Shown here: positions 1-9,086 of the stretch, piece after piece
Layout: every line of letters starts with the position of its first letter
Numbering within the stretch: position 1 is the stretch's first letter
Assembly: GCA_030622545.1 (NCBI GenBank)
Contig: JAUXGA010000013.1
Location: forward strand, 17,871-81,870
DNA from: a bacterium
GTDB taxonomy: Bacteria; Electryoneota; RPQS01; DYHQ01
Length of the DNA stretch: 64,000 nucleotides
Direction: 5' to 3'
The notes under the pieces: generated by a model
What the model was told of the DNA's origin: nothing
Databases searched by the model: none
Seen by the model: only the letters and a program-made list of their open reading frames with translations
Program-made: the position numbers and the translations under genes

Positions 1-220
1 AAATGCGAGACAGAGCTGCACTATGGATAATCATATCCGCTGCGAATTCTCTGAGCAAATCGCGGGTTGCTCTCTGGTCTGTCAGGTTCGCTCGCTGAAC
101 GGAAAATCCGGGCGAACGCGGATTCTCTCCCGCAATTCCCAAGATGTCATGGTTTGTATTGAGCGCTGCGCCCAGATGCGCTCCAATAAATCCGGTCGCA
201 CCTGTCAGAAGAATTCGCAT
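1..220 (-). CDS. RmlD-type NAD(P)-dependent sugar reductase/epimerase, N-terminal fragment
   Basis: This gene is cut by the left edge, so only about 73 N-terminal residues are visible. The translation opens with MRILLTGATGFIGAHLG, the glycine-rich Rossmann loop of extended short-chain dehydrogenases. It continues with an acidic NLTDQ segment and ADMIIHSAALSR, which matches the second and fourth strands of dTDP-4-dehydrorhamnose reductase (RmlD) and related epimerases that bind NAD(P)H. The ATG directly follows the TAA of the upstream gene with no gap, so the two are probably translated together. In this family the role would be nucleotide-sugar synthesis for surface polysaccharide. The family is clear; whether it is a true RmlD or another epimerase cannot be settled without the catalytic YxxxK region, which lies outside the window. 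Confidence 0.8.
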   Translation of the reverse strand, partial: MRILLTGATGFIGAHLGAALNTNHDILGIAGENPRSPGFSVQRANLTDQRATRDLLREFAADMIIHSAALSRI

Positions 221-862
221 TTAAAAAGCGTAGTTCAGGTGAACCGAAAGTCCCTGACTGCGCGCGAGTGGTGTGAAGCCGAGGTGCCAGTCGCGAGAAG
301 ATGTCGCCTGCGTTTTTCCTTTCGATGTCACTCGACCGGCATGAATGGCGCTGGCAATATGATTCAGGACAATCCCCCCAATCAGGTAATAGACGGAGTT
401 AAAAGATTTGTCGGATTGAATACGGATTTTCTCCATTTGAATTCTGGATTCTTGAGAATCCCATTCCCAGGAGTCCAACGTACTGGTGTAGAGGCGATCA
501 AATTCACGATCTTGGAGACGCTGTTCGTTGTAATCATCCACATTGTCCCAGTTCCCGATATCAACATAGAAATCGTGGGAATGCTCTCCGACGACGCCAG
601 CGTGCATTGTAGCAAGAGCTTTGTAGTCGTCTCGTTTGGCTGAGCCATGAGCGCGAAAGGCGACCATTCCACCTATAATAGCAAACTCCGAGAGAGCAAA
701 GAAGACGGCCGATTTCCTATGGCCGCTGTCGTATTGTCCCCATCCCGGAAGGACGAGCGATTTCAGGAAAGCGTCTCCCCGCTCTCTGGATATTTTGGAA
801 GCTCCGATTGCCGGGGACACCAGTAGTCCGACGGAAAGAATGATAATGAGAATTCTGTGCAT
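221..862 (-). CDS. DUF5683-like membrane protein, copy 1
   Basis: A 213-residue protein with an N-terminal signal sequence or membrane segment (residues 3-20). The motif SLVLPGWGQYDSGHRKSA (about residues 35-52) matches the S-x-PGxGQ-Y core of the DUF5683 family found in FCB bacteria. A second hydrophobic stretch follows (about 53-70), then a charged middle part with many Asp and Glu residues, then another hydrophobic segment around 155-172. The function of the family is unknown. The next gene upstream (864-1697) is a divergent relative, so this looks like a tandem duplication at the end of the porU operon. The gene abuts the RmlD-like gene, and only one base separates it from its upstream neighbour. 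The family assignment rests on the PGxGQ motif and general layout alone. Confidence 0.65.
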   Translation of the reverse strand: MHRILIIILSVGLLVSPAIGASKISRERGDAFLKSLVLPGWGQYDSGHRKSAVFFALSEFAIIGGMVAFRAHGSAKRDDYKALATMHAGVVGEHSHDFYVDIGNWDNVDDYNEQRLQDREFDRLYTSTLDSWEWDSQESRIQMEKIRIQSDKSFNSVYYLIGGIVLNHIASAIHAGRVTSKGKTQATSSRDWHLGFTPLARSQGLSVHLNYAF

Positions 863-863
863 C

Positions 864-1697
864 TTACTTCAGAGGAATTCGCAGCGTCAACATGCGCGTA
901 TCCGCTCCATTAATCTGTTTGCGTTCGTAAAACAGATGATGACCCAAATCCGACGCGCTTTCGATACGTTTGTTATGCTGCCGCACTAAGAAAACCGCTT
1001 CCAAAGCCGAAATAATATGATTCACCATAACGACTTCCATACCGATATTCGCCGTATTAAGCAAATCGTTCGCTTCACCGCGCATGTCGGCGTAATTATA
1101 GAAGTTGGCTGTTGTTCCATCGAAAAAGAGAGTCGGACCATCCGGATCGTCATTCACGGCATCATCCCAACCATAACCGAATTGCAAGAGATATTTTCCA
1201 ATCATCTCATAGTACTGCTGCGTATTGTTTGGAGGCAATTCATGGGTGAAATTGTCGGGAAGCACTCCACCGTTCAGATCTTTGATAGAATCCTCTGCAG
1301 CTTGATAACGCGATCGACTGAAGTGCACGTCCGCGAAGCCCTCAAATTCGTCGGTCTTATCGTTTCCCTTTTTGTTATAGGTTGCAAAGACTCCCCAACC
1401 CACAGCTTCGATAGCCACCCAAGGCAATGCGCGCCACCAGGGCCCGGCATAGAGTTGGCCAGCTCCCGGCAGAACGATTGAGAACATCAGAGCGCGACCT
1501 ATGTTCTTCTTGCCTAAGACCTCCGCGGTTCCTGTCTCTTCGACATCGAGATCGGATTCTGCATCTGCTTCCAACCGACTCAGCAGATCCATCCGGGTTG
1601 GTGAAAATTCCCACTCCGCTGCGACACTTATCTCCGGCGCGACGAGCGCCAGAAGAAATGTTAGTGCAACGAACGTTGTTATCGCCCGAGTGCGCAT
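864..1697 (-). CDS. DUF5683-like membrane protein, copy 2
   Basis: A 277-residue secreted or membrane protein with a signal peptide ending near SVAAEWEF (about residue 27). After an acidic linker (SRLEADAESDLDVEETG) comes SIVLPGAGQLYAGPWWRA, the same S-x-PGxGQ-Y core as in the downstream gene, followed by a hydrophobic segment. Both proteins also share a C-terminal hydrophobic stretch containing NHIISALEA or NHIASAIHA, so they are paralogues. The start is supported by a strong ribosome site, GGAGG, eight bases before the ATG. The function is unknown. Its place in the PorU/PorV operon suggests a role in envelope or outer-membrane biology, which is inference from context only. Confidence 0.65.
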   Translation of the reverse strand: MRTRAITTFVALTFLLALVAPEISVAAEWEFSPTRMDLLSRLEADAESDLDVEETGTAEVLGKKNIGRALMFSIVLPGAGQLYAGPWWRALPWVAIEAVGWGVFATYNKKGNDKTDEFEGFADVHFSRSRYQAAEDSIKDLNGGVLPDNFTHELPPNNTQQYYEMIGKYLLQFGYGWDDAVNDDPDGPTLFFDGTTANFYNYADMRGEANDLLNTANIGMEVVMVNHIISALEAVFLVRQHNKRIESASDLGHHLFYERKQINGADTRMLTLRIPLK

Positions 1698-1769
1698 TAT
1701 ACCGTCCTCCTCACTCTTTCTATTATTATTCTTTTATTTCGCAAGCTTGGCTGTTCTACAGTTCTTGTC

Positions 1770-4700
1770 TCAATGATTGCTGAGAAAAGGAGTGTAGAAA
1801 TCAAACAGCACTGTCAGATAGTAACGAAACTCCTTACCGTACGTTGCCTCGAAATCTTCTTCTACATGAGTAAAACGGTCGAAACCGTACGCGACATCAA
1901 AGGCAAGCGCGGTTGGATACATATAAAAGGAATGCATTTGAATTCTCAGCCCCGCACCGACGTCTTTTTTTACTTGGTCAGTCTCCAAGTCGCCCACCCA
2001 AGCATCTCCGACATCACAGAATAAATTTCCATAAATGCGATTGATGGATACAGGAAACAAACTCCAATCCACCTGCTTCACGATAGGAAAACGATAGGTT
2101 GCGGTGGCAACCGCAGTGCGTTCTCCGCCGAGGCTGTAGAACGAATAGCCGCGCATTCCCGGCAGTCCTCCACCGTAAATATGGAAAAAGGGATCCACCG
2201 TTTTGTCAATATACCCACCCTGAAAACGAAGCGCAAACGCGTGAGAACCGATTGGCAACGGGAAATATTTCTCGAAGCCTGCTTCCAACAGGTTGTAGTT
2301 GTACGGCTCGTACACTTCGACCAAAATGAATTTATCGGCATCAATTCGGAAACCGGTAAAGAATTTCTGATTAGCACGAGTATATTTCAAGAAGCCGTAG
2401 TAGCCACGGGAAGGATTAACTCTGCTGTCAATTCCCGGAGCGACTTTATTTGTGAAATAGCCGAGCTGCGCAGACCAGCCTTTGAAATAGTTCAAAGCAA
2501 TCGCCGTTCCGTCGTCGAATCGGTTATGAGCGGTATAGCGGTCATAGACACCCATCAATTTCAGATGCGACGAGCGGCTGAGCGGCCATTTCAAGCCACC
2601 GTCAATTTCAGCTAAATCGTAACGGTACCGAATGCGGTATCTGTCAAAAATTGGGACACCATCTTTCTCGCCGATGATGACTTGCGGATCATCGAAATGC
2701 TGAGTCAGCCGCCTCTGAATGCTGAAAACCTCTGCGAAAATCGTCGGGTGAAAAACGCGATATTCCACCTGTCCGTAAAGATCGAAATCTTGATTTTTGT
2801 TGATGGCAAAACCACCAAAGAAATTCAGCTTATCGAGAATATCTCCCAGCCAGACATAGCTTCCGAGCTTCACGGTTTCGTAATCGACCATCACTCGCGG
2901 ATACCAATAGAGATTATCAAAACGTGGCTTGTACGAGCTCGCTTCGGCAATCGTATAGTGATTGTCATAGGTCGGCGCCGGGACTTTCGAAGCATAGGTT
3001 TCTTCATCAAGATGACTGGGGGGAATTTTTATAGGTTCGGGATTTTGAACCAGACAAACTTTGAAGCCTTCCCCTGTGAAATCACAGAAGGTGAGTTTGC
3101 CATCGCGTAAATCCGGATAATATGCACCGCCGATAACAGATGTCAATTGTTCGCGGTTGCCGTTTTCAAGATTGATACGATAGATATTGGAGATTCCGCT
3201 TTCATCGTAAGCGGCAACAATATGCTGTCCATCTTCGCAGAAACTGGGATCCCGCATTTCCATGTTTTGACCAGAAATGGTCTCTTTTAGCCAGAGAGAA
3301 TCGCGCTCGGGAGACACACGGAAAATCTCGATATTCCGCCCTTCGTTTAAACTCGAAGCCGCGACCAACTGTGAACCATCCGGACTCCATCGCGGGTAAT
3401 AATATTGAAACAGGTCTCCCCCTCTGTGCCGATAGATTACATCATCCATCGTAAGCGGCTTGAATTTCTTGGATGTGAAATTCTCCGGCATGGGCATTAA
3501 TGCCAAGTCACGATGGCCGGCTTCGTTGACTGTCAACGCGAGAGTTCGCCCATCGGAAGAAAGGTCCACGCCTTCCGCTCGCAGTCCTCTCGTCAAGCGA
3601 ATGGACTTCTTTTTTTCGACGAGATAAACAAACACATCATACTGCAATGAACCTGTTCGGGGACTGCGCAACCTGCGAGAAAAAAGAATTCCGGAGGTAT
3701 CCGGCAGCCAGCAAGTCGCTCCTTGGACGCTTCCCGCGACAATTTCGACTTCATCCGATTCGATGTCATAGAGACACAGGTTGGATTGACTCCAGTAATC
3801 CCGCCCCTGATTCGAGATAAAAGTAATCTTTTTTCCATCAGGGGAAAGGCGCGGGAAAAGATTGACGAAACCTTCCGTAGGAATTGTATCGGTGGGCACG
3901 ACCGTCGGCGCGATAGCGTTTTGCACGGCGGTGTATTCCTGCTCAAGCTGAGCCTTCCATGCGCGATACCAAGCCCTGCCGGATTTGCCGGTTGTTTTTT
4001 TCAAAGCGCGACTCAGCGTTATCGGATAGGGAGCCTGCATTGCATCGCTGATTTTTTCCAGAACTTCCGGGCCTCCGGAGTTGTCCGAAATGTATTTCGT
4101 CAGAGAGAAACCTTGATTGTAAACCATCTCCGAACCGAGAGACGTCTTTCCGAAATAGCCCATCTCTTCCAACGAGAGCAAATTATCAGATAAAACCGCC
4201 ATGCGCAATAGCATATCACGGTGGCTGTCCCAGAAATCATAACCGTCGCCCGTAAACTGGAATTGCGCTGTTCCTTCCGCAAACCAGCCCGGGATTGTCA
4301 CCGCGGGATACGGATAGCTCGCGACGCGATTGGGGAAGCCGTACAAGACATCGGGTCGGCGTTCCGGCTCATAGCCCATCCACTGGATATAGGCAGCGGG
4401 AAATCGTCGCGACCATTTGCGTGATGCGCCGAGCTGAATCATATGCGTATATTCGTGCGTGACGACGTTGCGCAGCCAGTGATGTGTTCCGCGCAGCTCC
4501 CAAGCCATCGCCGTTGACCAGAAGGAAATCTTATTGTTCATGAAATAGCTGGACGCGTTGGCGATATCATCGTTATCCTGAAAAATCAGCGAGACTTTCG
4601 TATCCGGGCGATAATCGTAAAGCTCACAGAGCGGTTCGTGGATTTCCTCGGCGATTTTAGCGGCAAGATTTGCGATGTTGCTGAGGCCATCTGCGTAGTA

Positions 4701-4853
4701 AATTATAAAATTCTCGGTCTCGAAACTATTCCATTTTACTTCAGGATGATTGTACAAACTCTGGGCATGCGCAGGAGAAATCGCAACTCCACATAGGCTG
4801 AGCAGCAACAGAATCCATCCTGTCAGAAAATATTTTCTCATGAATAGTCTCAT
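1770..4853 (-). CDS. Metallopeptidase / TolB-like propeller / Omp85 barrel fusion
   Basis: A 1027-residue outer-membrane protein with a signal peptide ending at AHA (about residue 30). Residues 40-310 look like an M-type metallopeptidase: the zinc motif HEYTH lies at 133-137, and the later WFAEGTAQF supplies the usual glutamate ligand. Residues about 325-610 contain PD40/TolB-type propeller repeats such as RLSPDGKKITF, RWSPDGSQLVA and DLSSDGRTLAL. The last 370 residues are a BamA/Omp85-like barrel with the diagnostic GGGLPGMRGYS and a terminal aromatic-rich strand. The reading frame starts in an ATGA overlap with the upstream gene; a second ATG four codons later is also possible. The protein may process or recognise surface partners, but no substrate can be named. 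The domain order is well supported by sequence; the function is inferred. Confidence 0.8.
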   Translation of the reverse strand: MRLFMRKYFLTGWILLLLSLCGVAISPAHAQSLYNHPEVKWNSFETENFIIYYADGLSNIANLAAKIAEEIHEPLCELYDYRPDTKVSLIFQDNDDIANASSYFMNNKISFWSTAMAWELRGTHHWLRNVVTHEYTHMIQLGASRKWSRRFPAAYIQWMGYEPERRPDVLYGFPNRVASYPYPAVTIPGWFAEGTAQFQFTGDGYDFWDSHRDMLLRMAVLSDNLLSLEEMGYFGKTSLGSEMVYNQGFSLTKYISDNSGGPEVLEKISDAMQAPYPITLSRALKKTTGKSGRAWYRAWKAQLEQEYTAVQNAIAPTVVPTDTIPTEGFVNLFPRLSPDGKKITFISNQGRDYWSQSNLCLYDIESDEVEIVAGSVQGATCWLPDTSGILFSRRLRSPRTGSLQYDVFVYLVEKKKSIRLTRGLRAEGVDLSSDGRTLALTVNEAGHRDLALMPMPENFTSKKFKPLTMDDVIYRHRGGDLFQYYYPRWSPDGSQLVAASSLNEGRNIEIFRVSPERDSLWLKETISGQNMEMRDPSFCEDGQHIVAAYDESGISNIYRINLENGNREQLTSVIGGAYYPDLRDGKLTFCDFTGEGFKVCLVQNPEPIKIPPSHLDEETYASKVPAPTYDNHYTIAEASSYKPRFDNLYWYPRVMVDYETVKLGSYVWLGDILDKLNFFGGFAINKNQDFDLYGQVEYRVFHPTIFAEVFSIQRRLTQHFDDPQVIIGEKDGVPIFDRYRIRYRYDLAEIDGGLKWPLSRSSHLKLMGVYDRYTAHNRFDDGTAIALNYFKGWSAQLGYFTNKVAPGIDSRVNPSRGYYGFLKYTRANQKFFTGFRIDADKFILVEVYEPYNYNLLEAGFEKYFPLPIGSHAFALRFQGGYIDKTVDPFFHIYGGGLPGMRGYSFYSLGGERTAVATATYRFPIVKQVDWSLFPVSINRIYGNLFCDVGDAWVGDLETDQVKKDVGAGLRIQMHSFYMYPTALAFDVAYGFDRFTHVEEDFEATYGKEFRYYLTVLFDFYTPFLSNH

Positions 4854-7800
4854 TTTGCTACGGCAATTTTAATTTGCGCTCGCTCGTGTTTTCCGCCGCC
4901 TTCCACTTCAACAATACCGATGTACACACCGGAAGCAACGTTCGACACATTCCACGGCAAATCAAAGGGTCCCGCGCCGCTTGAATTGGCAGTAAGCTCA
5001 TCGACCAAGTGACCTGCAATGTCAAAAAGCCGTACATGAATTCGAGCACTATAAGGCAATGTTATACGAATCTGACTTACATCATTCGTCGGATTCGGCC
5101 ATGGGTAAATCCAATCACTACGAGCATAAACCGCGGCTCCTTCACCCGGTTCAATGGCGAAAAAGTTAGTCGGATTCGGATCATGGGAAGCATCAGGATA
5201 GGCTCCGAAGATTTTGCGCGAACCCGGAGCGCCGCCGGACATGATGTGACGCAAATCCAGCCATTGCATTTCACTCGAAAAATAGTCCGGCGAAAACAGC
5301 GTCGGTATTTCGACAGACTCGTCTGTTTCCCAGTGAAAAATGAATCGGTAGCTCCCAAGCTTCGCCATGGGAAAGCCGCGCGGCTCATGAAAACTATGCC
5401 GGTAATATCGCCAGTTTCCATCGTCGCCGAAAAGACCCGGTTGTCCATCTCCGTCGAAATCGGCCGTCATAATATCCCGGACAGAATGTCTCAAAGGAAA
5501 TCCTTCAACAGGAAAACCGGATTGCAGATGACACGCTCCGGTTTCGCTGATAACTTCAGGCGCACCATCGCCGTCCCAGTCGAGAATTTGATGATGAAAC
5601 GAACAGGCGACATCGCTGAGTGTTGCACCTGTGAGTCGATTCAACCACCCCTGCTCGCACCACAACAATGTATCCGCTTCCGTTGCTATGCAAGCCAGAG
5701 GTTGTAAATCCACTTCTTCCCGCTGCCATAATATCGAAATCTCATCGGAGAGTGCTACAGCAACTAAAATGTCAGCATACCCCTCTGCTTTATAACCAAT
5801 CGCCCAAAGATGACTCGGAGGAGGCTCCAGCGCGATGATATTGCTGACGTGCCAAATCGTATCACCGGGGAAGTTCAATGTATCCACCAGTTCCGCAATA
5901 TTATTAAAGAGAGCTAAACTGAAAGCAAATTTATTGTTAGATTCATCGCTAAAATATCTCTCTCGCACAGCTAATATTCGAGCTAACCCGTCGACAGTGA
6001 CTCCTGCATTTAGATAATTATAAACATCCGTTTTAGGCAAATCTTGGGATGAATCAATAAGCGGATACTCTCCCATTAGATTCTTCACAATGTGAAACCG
6101 ATTCCCGCCTAAGAGTAACTCATCCTGTCCATCCTGATCAATATCAGCAACACGAAAATTGTCCCAAGCAGGCAACTCAACAGGCCGAGCGATTGCGGTT
6201 GAATCAATAATGTAAACTGTGCTGTTCTGACCTGTCAATATCAGTTCAGAGGCTCCGTCTCCGTTAAAGTCGCCCGGAAATATATTCATAGAATCATCTG
6301 ATATAAATGTCAGTTCGATTGGAAAACCGGGTGCGCGAGAGCGATTAATCATCGAAAAACTCATCACCGCTTGAATGGGAGAGAAATCGGAAAGTTCATA
6401 CCAACTGTACGCTCCATCATGCGTTCGAGCCGCGGGAAACGTTGTGTTAGTGAAGTTGACATACAGAACATCGCCGTTGGCTTGCTTGTTGAAATCGTTT
6501 TCGTCCCACCACGCATCTTCCGGCGCACCGAGTTCCGTTCCCCCTCCGGAAAAGCCGAAGCCGTATTCTTCTCCGATATCCTGAGCAGCGTCGGCTTCCA
6601 CCAAGTCAACGCCGCGATGTTCGGGATCTACGTTGACACGGTTATTCGCAAGGCCTTCCTGAATCTTCGTCTCGTCGATATGCCAGATAAGAAGTCCGGC
6701 TCCCGGAATACCGAAATCGTAGTTGTCTGCCTCTGTCATAACACCGAAATCGCTGCCAAAGATTGTGATTTCACCGTCGAGCGTTATTTGCATTCGTCGC
6801 CCTTGACGGTCACGACATTCGACATAGCCGCGTTCCTCAGGATCGTCCGAACGATTTTGGATTAAGTAATACTCGGTTTCCGTTATGGGAAGCAAAAGTA
6901 TTTCCGGAGAATCTTCCGCGCCGTCGAATCGTTTTACATGCAGCGTTTCAAGTTCCGTATTCGCCCAGACAATCGTCGGCTCTTCCCATCCCATATAGAC
7001 GCGCGACCAAGCTTCCGGACGTGCCGGAACAAGACCAAAGACATTGCCGCTCCCCTGATCCATCATTCCCCACCGTCCGATTCCGGAGCGTCCTCCTTGA
7101 GTATCGAAAAGATCCGGCAATCCGAGCCAATTTCCAAAGAGCTTTATCATGATGCCGTTTAAGCCCAGTTCAAAACCCGCCTGACTTTCTCCTTCCGGAA
7201 GTATCAATCCCTGATGTACAATCACGCCATCATTGGTTTGGAATCCGTTCACATGATCCGGCAAGTAGGTCTGAAAATCGGCGGGAGTAATAAAAGCGGA
7301 AGGAAGGTCAAACGGCGTTTCGTCATAGCCGATGTTGAAATCTTTTCCGACACCGGCATGAAAAATAATCACCGCATCGTAGTCCGCGAAATTCACGTCA
7401 GTATCCGCAAGCTGCAGCGCCTCAACGAAAAGTTCCGCCAGTCTCTGGTTCAGAAGGTCATTGTTCAAATTATAGTTATAGTGCCACATCGGATGAGCGA
7501 CGCGATAGACATTATCCGATGCTTCCGGATAAACATCCAGTCTTCCAAACGGAACACAGCCTTTTGAAACGGTTCGATAATAGTGTTCGAGAAACGTGAG
7601 GTGATCTTCGAAGTAGGCTTTATCGTGCGGTAAAGGGTCAATAATCAACGAATCCGAAAAAGCCGATTCCATCGTCCCATCGCCCGAGGTGCCATTGAGA
7701 CTGTCGGGTACGAAATCGATACGAATAGCGCAGACGTCCACCGTATCCCCGACCGGCCAACGCTGCCCCGTCGCCTGAACATTCTCCAGCATCGGCACCG

Positions 7801-7879
7801 ACGTCAACTCGTGAGCCAGTCCGGCACAAGTTCCGAAAAACAACGCGCTGATAAATCCCAGCCGTAAAACAGCCTTCAA
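4850..7879 (-). CDS. Secreted M6-peptidase-like protein with degenerate active site, FG-GAP repeats and sorting domain
   Basis: A 1009-residue secreted protein starting at TTG, supported by AAGGA seven bases upstream. The signal peptide spans roughly residues 1-22. Residues 85-330 follow the M6 (immune inhibitor A-like) layout, including DAVIIFHAGVGKD, then LGLPDLFDT and GIGRWGMMDQGSG. The position of the zinc motif HEFGH reads KLFGN (246-250), so both histidines and the catalytic glutamate are gone. It is therefore probably not a protease. Later sections contain FG-GAP-type calcium repeats (for example GDFNGDGASELIL and DIDQDGQDELLLG). The C-terminal 90 residues, beginning YPWPNPTNDVSQ and ending in a basic strand, are a T9SS type A-like sorting domain. 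The likely route is export by the PorU/PorV system encoded upstream. Confidence 0.8.
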   Translation of the reverse strand: MKAVLRLGFISALFFGTCAGLAHELTSVPMLENVQATGQRWPVGDTVDVCAIRIDFVPDSLNGTSGDGTMESAFSDSLIIDPLPHDKAYFEDHLTFLEHYYRTVSKGCVPFGRLDVYPEASDNVYRVAHPMWHYNYNLNNDLLNQRLAELFVEALQLADTDVNFADYDAVIIFHAGVGKDFNIGYDETPFDLPSAFITPADFQTYLPDHVNGFQTNDGVIVHQGLILPEGESQAGFELGLNGIMIKLFGNWLGLPDLFDTQGGRSGIGRWGMMDQGSGNVFGLVPARPEAWSRVYMGWEEPTIVWANTELETLHVKRFDGAEDSPEILLLPITETEYYLIQNRSDDPEERGYVECRDRQGRRMQITLDGEITIFGSDFGVMTEADNYDFGIPGAGLLIWHIDETKIQEGLANNRVNVDPEHRGVDLVEADAAQDIGEEYGFGFSGGGTELGAPEDAWWDENDFNKQANGDVLYVNFTNTTFPAARTHDGAYSWYELSDFSPIQAVMSFSMINRSRAPGFPIELTFISDDSMNIFPGDFNGDGASELILTGQNSTVYIIDSTAIARPVELPAWDNFRVADIDQDGQDELLLGGNRFHIVKNLMGEYPLIDSSQDLPKTDVYNYLNAGVTVDGLARILAVRERYFSDESNNKFAFSLALFNNIAELVDTLNFPGDTIWHVSNIIALEPPPSHLWAIGYKAEGYADILVAVALSDEISILWQREEVDLQPLACIATEADTLLWCEQGWLNRLTGATLSDVACSFHHQILDWDGDGAPEVISETGACHLQSGFPVEGFPLRHSVRDIMTADFDGDGQPGLFGDDGNWRYYRHSFHEPRGFPMAKLGSYRFIFHWETDESVEIPTLFSPDYFSSEMQWLDLRHIMSGGAPGSRKIFGAYPDASHDPNPTNFFAIEPGEGAAVYARSDWIYPWPNPTNDVSQIRITLPYSARIHVRLFDIAGHLVDELTANSSGAGPFDLPWNVSNVASGVYIGIVEVEGGGKHERAQIKIAVAK

Positions 7880-7894
7880 TTTTATTTCCTTCTA

Positions 7895-8941
7895 TCAGAA
7901 GTTCACGGACAAAGAATAGCGCATCGTATCGGATAACGGATGATTCTCACCGGCGTTCAAGTAGCTGAAGTCGAAGCGATAGGCACTGTATCTGAGTGAA
8001 ACACCGAACGTTATCGGAAAAACCTTGCCCAAATCATCGTTCCAGTATCCCACACGCAAACCGACAAGAGTGCTGTACCAATATTCCATACCGACATTCC
8101 AGATGATGGAGCGAATTAAATCCCCATCTCCCCACGCCGTGGCAATCGCCTCGTAGAATTCGTCCGAAGTTCCATCGTCATTTCGAACGACAAGTTCTTT
8201 GTTGATATCGGTTGCGATGGTAAGCCGGTTGTATTCCTGATCGATGACGTTGTAGGCTAAACCGAATTTCAAATTGGTCGGCAACGGATCCGCTTGAGCG
8301 CGGTCGATATAGGCTGCCTTGGGACCCATGTTGGAAAGATTTGCGCCTGCGGAAAGCCCACGCAGGAACGTTGCTCGATACAGCAACCCGATATCTGCGG
8401 CAACGGCGGTGGCTGAGCCGGTTCCTTTTTCAGCGCCTGCTCCCTGCGGAGAGAGACTCGAGTAGATAATCTTCAGGCCAATGCCCATGGAAAGATTATC
8501 ACTAATCAAAGCTCCGTAGGCTCCCGAGACGGCAACTTCAAAACTTGAGAAAGTTCCCATAGGATTATTGTTTTCGTCTCGTCTTTCGGTTTCGCCCAGA
8601 TTCAGGAAGATAATGTTCCCTCCAAACGTGCCCCATTCGTCGACATCGTGGATATACGCCAGGTAGCTGTAATAGAGGTCGGAAAGTTTAAATTGCGGCA
8701 ACCACCGGGCGTACATTGCGGTAAACTGCCGTTTCTGCTGAAATCCCAAACCTGCGGGGTTCCACCAGACTGCTGTTGCATCATCCGCCAGGGCGACGAA
8801 GGCTTCTCCCATTCCGGTCGGCCGAGCGCCAGGCGCAATCTTTAGAAAGAGCATGGTCGCTTGGCTCACCCCGGCCGCTTGCGCGGGAAACACGGAGAAC
8901 GCCAGCGCTATTACGAGAATGACACACCCAAATCGTTTCAT
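7895..8941 (-). CDS. porV: PorV/UPF0164 outer-membrane barrel, T9SS shuttle protein
   Basis: A 348-residue outer-membrane barrel. The start at 8941 is chosen over an upstream in-frame codon because GGAGGAGC sits just before the ATG and a clean signal peptide follows (MKRFGCVILVIALAFSV to AQA). The N-terminus carries the family hallmark GARPTGMGEAFVALADD followed by WWNPAGLG, the P-loop-like turn of PorV/PorQ/UPF0164 proteins. The rest alternates short amphipathic strands and ends in an aromatic-containing strand (YSLSVNF). In Bacteroidota PorV binds cargo leaving the T9SS translocon and delivers it to the sortase PorU. Here it lies directly downstream of a porU homologue, which supports that role. 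PorQ-like or FadL-like function is the alternative. Confidence 0.82.
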   Translation of the reverse strand: MKRFGCVILVIALAFSVFPAQAAGVSQATMLFLKIAPGARPTGMGEAFVALADDATAVWWNPAGLGFQQKRQFTAMYARWLPQFKLSDLYYSYLAYIHDVDEWGTFGGNIIFLNLGETERRDENNNPMGTFSSFEVAVSGAYGALISDNLSMGIGLKIIYSSLSPQGAGAEKGTGSATAVAADIGLLYRATFLRGLSAGANLSNMGPKAAYIDRAQADPLPTNLKFGLAYNVIDQEYNRLTIATDINKELVVRNDDGTSDEFYEAIATAWGDGDLIRSIIWNVGMEYWYSTLVGLRVGYWNDDLGKVFPITFGVSLRYSAYRFDFSYLNAGENHPLSDTMRYSLSVNF

Positions 8942-9086
8942 TTGCTCCTCCGAGCTTTTTTTATTTTTGATTCTTTTATTCGTTAGAACATATCCTAAAA
9001 TGTTAAATTCCGGCCGGGTTACGCGTGCCAGTTGCATCGTTTGGCCTACCGGAATCTGCGCTGAAACCGGCTCGGCGAGTGAAAAT

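Noticed and set aside
23..643. 206-codon plus-strand frame at the left edge
   Set aside because: It runs antisense to the RmlD-like fragment and the DUF5683-like gene, which have clear motifs and joined starts.
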